Origin: Laetiporus sulphureus 93-53
Taxonomy: Eukaryota > Basidiomycota > Agaricomycetes > Polyporales > Laetiporaceae
NCBI RefSeq assembly: GCF_001632365.1
Contig: NW_024468517.1
Span: 725,247 to 789,246, forward strand
Direction: 5' to 3'
Length of the DNA: 64,000 nt
Below, one piece after another: positions 55,384 to 64,000 of the stretch (positions are counted from its first letter, which is position 1; each line of letters starts with the position of its first letter). The notes under the pieces were generated by a model. The model was not told where the DNA came from and ran no database searches. It was given only the letters and a program-made list of their open reading frames with translations. Made by a program: the position numbers and the translations under genes.

Positions 55384-58300
55384 TCAACTGTGATATCCCG
55401 CCCCGAACAACGGCTGGTCGACATTCATCGCATGCACATGGTCGACTCCCATCCCCGAAGGCGTCCTGGGATCGACGGAAGCCATGTAATTCAGCTCCGT
55501 GTCCCTGTTCACGGCCTGGTGGTAGAGGCGTTGCATCTCATTTGCCTGCTCGGCGCACTCCTCGTACGCGTAGCTGTACTGCTGCAGCCCGTCGATGCAA
55601 TTCTGCACTTCGGGGCGTCCGAGGCGCGCGAGGAGCATCCCGGCCTGGATGATGCTGACGTGCATCACCGCCGAGTCGAGCTTCTGTAAGTCACAAGTGC
55701 GTGAGATCATCGGCCAAGCTCTGGTTGTATCGCGCTCGGAAGATCAGAAAAAGACGAACCAGATACCCATTTTGTGCCAAAATACCCGCCTGTGATCGTC
55801 AATATTCCGTCAGCTCCCTGTCCAAATGTGCTCTAGAAGCGATCAAAGGATCTGCATCTTACCAGTCCTGCGATGCGCGATGCCGATTGCAGCGCCATGT
55901 CCATCACTTTCTGCTTGTACTCCTCTATCACGTCGGTATTAGGCAGGTACTGCCCGGGGCTTCCCGCGCGCATCGCTTCTTGTACGTCCCTGATCTCCTT
56001 GATGCCAAAGTCGTCCGCGGCGTTGAACAAGATGATCCACATGATGTGATACGTCGCGTCGCTCGCGCCTGTAATGGCATGTATTCATTTTCAGCAGGAT
56101 GATCGCCGAGACATGGCAAATGGAGCACTCACATGACGTGACAGCACTAACAAAGTCCCAATTCGACGGCAGCGCGTTCGTCGGTACCCCGATCATCGAG
56201 AGGTATTGCTCGCGCCACCCGGTCAGCGCCTCAATAAAATGTTTGAATACGTCAACGGGGATCCCGTCCGACTCGGTCGCAGGCCGCCACAACTGGCGAG
56301 ACATGTTCCGGGCAATCCGTGCCAGCGCGTGTGCAGCGCGGTAGTATCCCTGGATCATACGCACGGTTGATTGCTGGGGATATTGAGGTATAGACAGCGT
56401 GCTGCTGCTTACCAGGAACTATGAGACGCATGACACACGAACGACAGCGCAGCAGATGAGGTTAGAGATAGAAAGGTTCGACGACCGGAAGCCCTACCTC
56501 CAGCTGTTCCCTTGGCGAGGGCGGCGTCTCTTCTTGCGCTTCCATGTTTTCGGGAGGCACCGGCCCCGCCGTGTAGAAATCAATGTCATAATCGTCGTCG
56601 TCTCTGTAAGCAACCGTCAAACAACGCATGTAGCATCACCATCAGAAGAAACCCACAGCATCGGCTTTCTCCTGTAGTACGCGCTTCCATATGCCTCAGC
56701 GATGCAAGCCATCCACCATGCAAAGACCATCGTCCCTCGCTCTTCTGGATCTTGGATGTTGACCATGACCGACTTGCGGTTGATCTACATCTTGACATTA
56801 GAAGACCAAGCAAATGGTCGGCAAAACAAAGCGCTATCCTACCTGGAGTTCCAGCAGCATGCGAATGGCAGATCCTATCCAGAAGCCATGATAGCCTAGA
56901 GCAACCGATCAATGCCAATCTTTGCCACTGTCACCAAGCATACCAAGGGAGTTGCCTTTGCTTTCTAAGAAGCGAGATAGAGGTCAGTTACTCGGAGGGA
57001 TCGTCTCCCAACAAAGGTGAAACGCACGGCTCTGCATCGTTTCTATTAATAGTGCAATGACTACGTGTTCGGCACTCGGAATGCGATGCACTTTCAGGTC
57101 TTCTGCAAGGTCTCTCGCGCGGTTGACGAGCATCTTGGCAAGACGACTATGATTATTATTCCTCATCCGGTCGCGCATGAACACCGGGTGCTCGGAGAAT
57201 TTGGCACCCCAAGCAATCACCGTCGCAACGAGCCTGAAGACAAGACATCGCGAGTCAATCTGCCAGAATGAGCCTGCTAGAAGCAGAGAGCTTACGCAGG
57301 ATGAAGCGGACGAAGAGTGTCGTTATGTCCATGGTGACTCCGGGACCCGAAAGGACTTCCAGGTGAAGTGCTAGGCGGGCTGTGCGAACTGTGACTGCGA
57401 GAGCGGGAGCTCATATGCAGGCTGAGACGCAAGCGTGCTCGGAATTGTGCAGGGTTCAGTAATGGGATGCGTGAGTGCACTATCTGGAAAAACACTTCTA
57501 CCAAATCCAAAGCGAGGCTGCAGCATTGTATGTCAATCAGCTCACACGACAAATACCTCGAATGATGAGCTGACGCAACTCGGTACGGTATGAGTCTTCG
57601 GCGAGACTTGGCGCGAGTTCGCCCCATTCGGCATACGCGTTCGCTATTCCAGGCGAGCTGTATCCATGGCCAGCGCTGACGAAACATATTGTCAGCCTAC
57701 TCATGTCACACTTCGCGTCGCAGCGAGAGATGAACCTGGAAGTTGGCGGGGAGAAGAGATAGGCAAGCAGATCACGTATCGATGTAGAAGACGAGATGGG
57801 ACTGCCGCCCTGCAGAGCCCTGAATGACGTTGGGGTGGAATAGTTGGGTGAGGAGGGCAGCGACTGGTCCGCGGCGGGGCTGCTGATGGAGAAGACCGGT
57901 GAGCGCCCCGTGGTGGCACGAGATCCTGATCTGGCTTACACGCGTGAAGAGCCCGGCGTAGCGCTGTGAGTGCGGAGCCGACGATGATCAGAATACAATC
58001 AATGGCGAACGAGATCTAGGCTGTGTTCTCACTTATTCTGAGACGTGCTCAGCGTCCGGGGCCGTCGAGCGGCATTACGCTTCTTCTCTGTAGTGGCTTG
58101 TTGCACGAAGTGTCTGTGGGACATTAGCCGTTTAGGAGAGCGTTTCGCGTAAAGAGGCTGGCGACGAACGTGCACGGGTAATTCTTAGACAGGCAATGCT
58201 GTAATGGGCTCATCGTAAGCGGGCCAACTGTGTAGTGTTTCCGTAAATCAAGGTACCTGGCACTAGAAACGGAGTCAGCATGCGTGCATGAAGAACACAT

Positions 58301-58643
58301 GTACCGCTCACCTTCTCTTGCCCCAAGACCGGCTGGCACTTCACTTTACGCGCCCTGGTAATTAGGAGGTCAATATGAGCCTGTACCTGAGCTGGGGTGA
58401 CGACAACGGGGCTGTGCAGCGCAACGTACCTGCAAGCATCGCAGGCTGTATTTTGCTTGCGCGGCGGGGGGAGAGTCTTGGCCAGTTCGTGAATTTGATT
58501 CTGCATGGTCGTACTCGTCAAATTGAAGGCTGCAACGGCGAGGTGAGCCCAAGCTGGCACACAGCGGCGGGGAGGAAGGGAGCGTCGAACAGACCTTGGG
58601 ATACGGCGTGCGGGAGGTCGTGGACGCTGTCGTGCGCGTCCAT
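55384..58643 (-). CDS. Zn2Cys6 fungal-specific transcription factor
   Basis: Nuclear DNA-binding regulator with an N-terminal Zn(II)2Cys6 cluster and a fungal_trans-type middle domain. The start at 58643 (MDAHDSVHDLPHAVSQ) splices in phase to FNLTSTTMQNQIHELAKTL. The cluster is spread over four exons: TACDACR, then ARKVKCQPVLGQEK (58354-58312), then a 6-nt exon coding Cys-Gln (58262-58257), then HCLSKNYPCT (58198-58170). It gives CX2CX6CX8CX2CX6C. The next exon continues HFVQQATTEKKRNAARRP, basic as expected after the cluster. Downstream, FQIVHSRIPLLNPAQFRARL, VIAWGAKFSEHPVF and GFWIGSAIRMLLELQI belong to the regulatory domain. The C-terminus ends NVDQPLFGAGYHS. More than ten short introns. 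Its targets cannot be told from the sequence. Confidence 0.88.
58257..58262 (-). other. 6-nt microexon in the Zn2Cys6 gene
   Basis: TGCCAG on the minus strand, coding Cys-Gln in phase 0. It lies between a 49-nt intron (58263-58311, GTGAGC donor, GCTGAC branch-like, TCTAG acceptor) and a 58-nt intron (58199-58256, GTACCT donor, TTACAG acceptor). Including it restores the fourth zinc-ligand Cys and the expected CX2C spacing; skipping it would destroy the motif but keep the frame. Confidence 0.75.
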
Positions 58644-59096
58644 GACGGTGGTTAAGAGGGAAAGGGCGACGGACCTGGAATGCCTTGTTCGAGGAGGTCA
58701 ATGAGTGGCTTGTGCCGGCAAAGAGCGTCGACCCATCTTGCTTGCTTACGATTTCCGGCAGGCGAACAAGATCGAATCTCGGGCCCGATCCACCACGTGG
58801 CCGCTCCTTCCGCCGCACGGGCCAATCCCGGATCTCCGGTTTGTCGGTTTGCCCTAATCAGGCACAGTCTACCCGGCGCCGTACGTAAGTTTCTCCCACG
58901 AATTTATTCGACGCCGCGGCTGCTGGAATTGAGTAGAGTCACACACAAGTCACGTCGACTCATTCATGTGCAGTCACGGCACATCACATCGAGTCACACA
59001 GCGCCACACGCTCCCGAGCGAGCTCACGTGCACTGACGCGCGGTCCAAAATTTGGAAGGCTCGCCGTCGCCATCACCGACCACCTATTAGCCCGCC
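58644..59096. promoter_or_regulatory. divergent promoter, transcription factor / TOM22
   Basis: 453 bp between two divergent start codons. Within 58936-58997 there are four copies of AGTCAC (GTGACT on the other strand) and one GACTCA. Their core resembles the GCN4/AP-1 half-site TGACT. They lie 100 to 160 bp upstream of the TOM22 start. Regulation by such a factor is inferred only from this resemblance. Confidence 0.45.
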
Positions 59097-59613
59097 ATGG
59101 TCAAAGTCGACATCATCGAGGAAAAGGACCAGGACGCCAACTCCCCCTACGCCTCCCCCTCCTCGTCGCGCACATCCTCCTCCGTCTCCCTCTCTAACGT
59201 AAGCGATGCCGAGCTCGACCTCGAAGAGTCTCTCTACGAGCGCATTGTCGCCCTCGTCGACATCGTACCTCCTTCCACCCGCCACAAAATAAACTCCCGC
59301 GTTTCCAAGGCGGCCGGCTTTGTCAAGGGTACCGGCAAGCTCGTCGGCAACCTCGTGTGGATAGTCACCACGAGCGCGCTCCTCATCGGCCTCCCGCTTG
59401 CTCTCAGCCTAGAGGACGAGGCCAAGATCGTGCAGCAGGAGAAGGAGATGCTGGCTCAGCAGCAGGGTGCGCAGCATGTAAGTCCCATTACTACAGTTTC
59501 GCCGACGACCCGCGCCATGCTCACCCTCTCTACGTCGCCAGATGGCTTCCATGTACGCTCCGTCGAATCCCAACCAACAACAGCAAAAGGGAGTCGTTCC
59601 CCCGGGATTCTAG
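59097..59613 (+). CDS. TOM22: mitochondrial import receptor subunit TOM22
   Basis: Central receptor and organiser of the TOM complex in the outer mitochondrial membrane. Two exons (59097-59477, 59542-59613) give 150 aa. The N-terminal cytosolic part is acidic (MVKVDIIEEKDQDANSPYAS, then DAELDLEESLYERIVALVDI), which binds presequences. A conserved stretch follows (PPSTRHKINSRVSKAAGFVK), then one membrane span (GNLVWIVTTSALLIGLPLAL) near residues 84-105. The C-terminal intermembrane part is Gln-rich and ends QQQKGVVPPGF. Topology, length and order match fungal TOM22. Confidence 0.94.
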
Positions 59614-60243
59614 ACCTCTCCGCCGTCCCCATCCTGCTTCTTTCTTGCTATATTGTATCATTAATAGCTCCCCGATCATCTGTATTTCGCTGGCCTCTCC
59701 CATTCGGCGCCGCATTGGCCCTTTTCCTGCGAACGGCCCTCCGCCGGCGTGCCACGATTTCCCAGCCAAGTATACTATGACGCTTCTCGCTGATACATGC
59801 TCCTCACATCGAGAGCCTAGCAACGCTGCAGACGTTCTTCGCTGTTATTGCGGAACCGCCGGTAGTCATGATAACCTCTTTAGTCTGTAATTACCGTCAC
59901 CGCGAGATGCCTATCACCGGACGTCATCTCAAATCGTCAGACCATCTCTACAATTGCTTAGAGCCGGACCTGCGATAACCATCGCCGCGACGCTGAATTG
60001 CAGCGGAGGACTTCTCGGGCCAGAGCAACGGAATTTCAATTGAATGACAACACATGGGATCACACGTTATGGCAACTCGTACTGCCAGACCGTATCTCAT
60101 CAGCCACCTGAACGACGTGCGAACATAGCGATTTACATACCAGAGCCTCCCGCGATGCAGGCAACTGCACGGCACGCGAGTAATTCTCTCTGTGAACCGA
60201 GCCACGTCAGTCGACTCACCATTCAACTCGTGTCACAGAGAAC
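59614..60243. other. intergenic, convergent; may hold a last exon of the NDUFA9-like gene
   Basis: 630 bp between the TOM22 and NDUFA9-like 3' ends. On the minus strand, a GTAAGT donor overlaps the apparent stop at 60244, and a CACAG acceptor at about 60192 opens a frame beginning ENYSRAVQLPASREALV. The gene could therefore continue here. Nothing else found. Confidence 0.4.
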
Positions 60244-61632
60244 TTACGCCGAGCGGTACCGTCTCAGATAAGTGATTGCATGCTGCTCAATCTCGTCAGG
60301 GACGACGCCGACCTTGTCCCAGTCACCGGGGACGTCCACGTCATCAAGGTAACGACGCAGCACTTCGTCAGGGCTGATCGCCGGCCACCACACATTCTGC
60401 GCGACTTTGGAAAGCGCAAGCGCGATGCGCTTCGGTAAGATGGGTGCGCGATCGGGTGCGCGGCAGGTCACAGCCGACACAAGGGTGAGCAGGTACTCGT
60501 GGGTGAGGGTAGAGGGCCCAGGCAGGTTGAGTGTGCCCGGAAGCGAAGGGACCGAAAGGAGGTTCGTGAGCGCTTGTGCAACGTCGAAGACCTGTGTGAA
60601 ACTTGAGGCCTGCAGTACGTGAAGCGACAACGTCTAGTACGTACATGCACCGGGCGAACTTTCGTTCGCATATGGTTAAGTTTCCACCAGATGGGCCAGA
60701 CTGCCGTCACGATGTCAATGGTTGCGAGCCGAGCACCGCATTTCGCGACGCGACACACCTGCCATGTTCGTCAAGAATTTGTCCTCATAGCCGTACATGG
60801 CCGCGGGCCGGACGATCGTCGCGGTCGGGAACGCCTCCTTGACGAGGTCCTCGCCGCGAGCCTTGGACTTGTAGAACTCGGATGGCGAGTCGTGCGACGC
60901 GTTCAGATGCGAGACGTGAACGAAGCGTGCGACGCCCGCCCGTGCGGCGATGCTTGCGATGCGGTGTGCGCCGTCTTTGTGGACGGCGTCGAAAGTGAAG
61001 TTCCTTCGTGAGTTTGAGAGGGTGAGCGGTCGAGGCGGAAACGAGGGATGGAAAGCATACTTTGTCTCGTAGTTCCTGCCGACAAGGTTGTACACAATGT
61101 CAGAGTGCCTCAGACACTCTTCAATCTGATCCTCCCTCCGGAGGTCCCACTCCTGCCTCCCATAGCGTCATCAGCGGCTCACCCCTCCATAACCGCGACA
61201 CAAACGCACCGTCGGGATAATCTGCCCAAGATCCCCCATCGGCCTCAAGTGCCTCTTCTCATCCTCATCTCTATACGGAATAATAATCTGCGTGCCCGAC
61301 TTCGCTGCGAAGCCCCACGTCGCGTCAAATCAGCCGGCATCCAACACAAAGTTCAATGCAACGCACCGAGCTTCGCTACGAGATATCTTCCTAAGAAACC
61401 GGTGCATCCAAACACGGTAGCGACATGTCCCGTCACCGCACTCCTTCCCGGTGGGCCATACGAGATAATGGGCTTGTTGTGGGGCAGGGTGAGGAGGTCA
61501 TGCAATGACCGCTATGTCCAACCCGCGCATTCATCAATCTTATCATAACCGCTGGTCGACGAGAGAGCTCACCTTGCTCTGCGAAGTGGCGACGCGCTGC
61601 AGACGCACGCAATTTGAGGATACGACCAACAT
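60244..61632 (-). CDS. complex I 39/40-kDa subunit, NDUFA9-like
   Basis: Atypical short-chain dehydrogenase (SDR) subunit of mitochondrial NADH:ubiquinone oxidoreductase; it binds NADPH and has a structural role. The start at 61632 ([20 protein letters not shown]) is a basic presequence, spliced to [20 protein letters not shown]. The Rossmann motif [16 protein letters not shown] follows (TGxxGxxG-like), then [71 protein letters not shown] and the tail. YKSKARGE keeps the SDR-like YxxxK. Six or so exons. The tail [17 protein letters not shown] ends at 60244, but a splice donor at the stop may add a further exon. Confidence 0.9.
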
Positions 61633-64000
61633 TTCCGCTGGGACGATGAGCAGCACCTTTGTCCTCGCTGCCGCCGTTCGTCTCGCCTCGACCGGCTTTT
61701 TCCGAGGTGCATGATCGTGCATCAGTCTTTCCTCCTATGGCAAGCATCGGTGGCCCCAACTTCAACTTCTAACGTATTACATGCGAGTGGTCGAGCACAG
61801 TCCCGCAGTTTGCATGGAGCTGTTAGTTCATGGCTCTCAGGCTGATTGATTCATGCATTGCTAGTACAACGGTTCGTCGGCTGGTCACACTCTCCTCAGC
61901 GGCCGTCCGGAACCGTCGCGTCAACGGTCGGCGTATCCTCGCTTCGTCCAAATTCTCTCGCTTTGCACTATATTTATGCTCTGTGAAGATAGGGAACGCT
62001 TTGTACACTTGGGATCATAGGTTCGAAGAGGGCACCAGTATCACCAAGGTCGTCATCATGTCGAGATATACATGTGAGCTAGTGAGAACAGCCTACCGCT
62101 TTCTCTATAGGCCATAAATATGGACTGCTGACAAGGGCATCTGTCAATAGATTCCTAAACTGTCTATGTATTTATCATCTTCCGTGAAAACTGCTTCCAG
62201 GGCCGTAGTCGTCTGATGCACTATCGCTAGGCATTGACAGATTATACAGCACCGTCTTGTGAGATTGGGTAGCCTGTTTTGCGCCTCAGTGTGAAATTGA
62301 TGGTGTAACCTGGCCAATGCATCACGCCACACGGCCTGAGATTGTTGGGGGAGGGGTCAGGATAGGGATCAAACTCAGTCGCGTTCATGCAACTGAGCCG
62401 AGTACACCTCGGACAAGGTTCGGTGGTCCTGGTCTGACAGCAAGGTGTGTCTGTGCGTTACTATCACCGTGCCTTCTATCTTTCTCACCAAGGTTGTTTC
62501 ATTGATCACGCGAAGAGTCGTCTTCGCTACAATCAGTAAATTTCATCAACCACTTCAAGGCGCGGAAGGGATATGTGTCTCAGAAAGGCCGGTCACGGAA
62601 CCTCCCGGTTGGCATATGAGAGTGAGAAGCTATCTGTCCATCTTTGCGCAGCCTGAATGCGCTCACACTGGTACTATTAACAGCGCTGTGCCTTCAGCAT
62701 CCGTCCGTGTGGTCGTCATTGCTCAGTAATGTCTCAGTCAAACGACGATCACTCGCCGAAGGCACCGGTCTTCTGCAAACGTTGTGAGCTCCTTATGTTG
62801 CCGTTGTCAGTCAGCATAGTTGACCTTGCAACAATTTCACCAGTGTCGTGAGCAATAACTTTAAATTCGCAATAGTTAGTGCATCCTCAGAATACTTCCG
62901 ATGCCCCTAAAATCAATTCTGTGGAATAGCGGTGATATTCTATGAATCCATTTTCACTAGCTCCGAAGAAGCTGCTCTCGTGTGGTCTGGGCCATCTGAC
63001 AAGAGGCCACTACAGTCTTTCCGTTGAACCGCCTCTGCTTTCCCCCGGGGTTAGTGGTCTTCTCCTCAAGTGCAAAATCAAGTTTTTCTCATCTATGGTA
63101 TGCTTATCACCATCAGAGGTGGATGTTGCATAACAATGTGTCTTATAGAAGTTTATGACGGTTACAATGTAACTCAAGATGTGAAGCAAATAGTGTGCTT
63201 GACGCCTGTACAACCTTGGCCGTACAGGCTACAACGGCAGGTGCGCTGCACGTTCCTTGTCTCTGATGTGTAATCTTTCAGCGCTATACCTTGGGTTTAT
63301 TTTACGAACTTTGTCGCTAAAATAAGTCATAGGGTGATTTTCAAGGGAGACGTCCGCTGGTGAGTGAACTTTGAACCGATCATGTTGTTCGGCGCGCTTG
63401 ATCGGCATTTTCCGTGCTCCTGGATGTCTCCAGTGTCTTCGGTTGCCTCTCCTAAGTAGTATGATGACAAGCACAGCACATCTCGTCTCAACCACCATAT
63501 TCGCAAATCAAATGTTTGTTTGAAACAGGCACCCTGTGGAGCATGCATCGTCACTACGCATTGTGCCGGACGTGAGCTTTCGACGTTGGCGTTCAACTCA
63601 CACTACAGACTCTTCGGAATAGCTGTGTCAGCTGTCCGAGTACCCGTTGTTGCCGCTCATATTATGGGCTCAGCTCCGATATTAACGCATCTGCTTCATT
63701 CTCGCCAGTGTCTCGACAGAGGTGGTCCGCCTTGATCATCTGGGTCAATCCACGCCCATCGAGGATCGAATCTTCACAGATTTGCGGTATGACTTCCGGA
63801 CTGCGAAAGAGACCAGTGCGTGTAATTTCGCCACATGTTCTGTCACTGTACTGCAGACCATCAAGACTACTAAGAAGAGTGTGCAGGAGGCAGAAGGCGA
63901 CACAAAAGATTTGTAACCGCGTTCTCCGGATGCGGTGCCAACCTCTGTAGTCACAGTGCGCGGATGACACAGTTGAGTCAAGTCGGCCTATATCACACTG
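61633..64000. other. right-hand gap, nothing firmly recognised
   Basis: 2.4 kb to the window edge. Only short open frames are present. One at 63722-63916 (+) (TPIEDRIFTDLRYDFRTAKE) has a plausible composition but no recognised family, and could be the exon of a gene extending beyond the window. No tRNA, repeat or transposon found. Confidence 0.35.

Noticed and set aside
63722..63916. Short frame near the right edge as a defined gene
   Set aside because: Sixty-four codons with no recognisable family, and two frames are open over the same stretch. Without flanking sequence it cannot be called.

Overview
The window is nuclear DNA of a filamentous fungus, most likely an agaricomycete basidiomycete. 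It has moderate GC, genes dense with short GT-AG introns (about 48 to 70 nt), a Zn2Cys6 transcription factor, the fungus-specific acetyltransferase RTT109, and a retrotransposon-hot-spot/Crinkler-like NTPase of a type multiplied in mushroom-forming fungi. All calls come from reading the sequence and its translations by eye. No database search was run, so lineage and family names rest on recognised motifs.

Layout, left to right. 1-1428 (-): PHD-finger protein running off the left edge. 1896-8077 (+): phospholipase D of the PLD1/SPO14 type. 8473-10425 (+): one reading frame joining a SET domain to the tRNA adenosine deaminase subunit TAD3. 10506-11065 (+): a short remnant, possibly GCIP-like. 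11283-12827 (-): unknown charged nuclear-looking protein. 13140-15165 (+): frame-broken RHS/Crinkler-like NTPase. 15873-19465 (-): large PH-like, serine/proline-rich protein. 21801-30279 (-): spliceosomal PRP8, in many exons and with no intein. 30407-31091: a MITE with 53-bp perfect inverted termini, 128 bp upstream of the PRP8 start codon. 33162-34879 (+): membrane-anchored alpha/beta hydrolase. 35354-36432 (-) and 36553-37566 (+): FCF2 and COQ5 sharing a 120-bp divergent promoter. 37835-40571 (+): cullin 1. 41486-43078 (+): RTT109. 44996-47369 (+): unknown disordered/coiled-coil protein. About 48061-49109 (+): glutathione S-transferase. 49935-50261 (-): possible small protein. 51405-51944 (+): mitochondrial ribosomal protein L20 (mL58). 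52783-55103 (+): SAS10/UTP3. 55384-58643 (-): Zn2Cys6 transcription factor with an apparent 6-nt microexon. 59097-59613 (+): TOM22. 60244-61632 (-): NDUFA9-like complex I subunit.

Most genes are single-copy housekeeping genes: RNA processing (PRP8, FCF2, SAS10, TAD3), mitochondrial function (COQ5, TOM22, mL58, NDUFA9-like), chromatin (PHD protein, RTT109) and ubiquitin ligation (CUL1). They do not form a metabolic cluster. The unusual items are the SET-TAD3 fusion, the intact MITE at the PRP8 promoter, the microexon that supplies a zinc-ligand cysteine, and two degenerate genes (10506-11065 and 13140-15165) near the fusion gene. Several gaps of about 2 kb (19.5-21.8, 31.1-33.2, 43.1-45.0, 49.1-51.4 and 61.6-64.0 kb) contain nothing I can identify with confidence.
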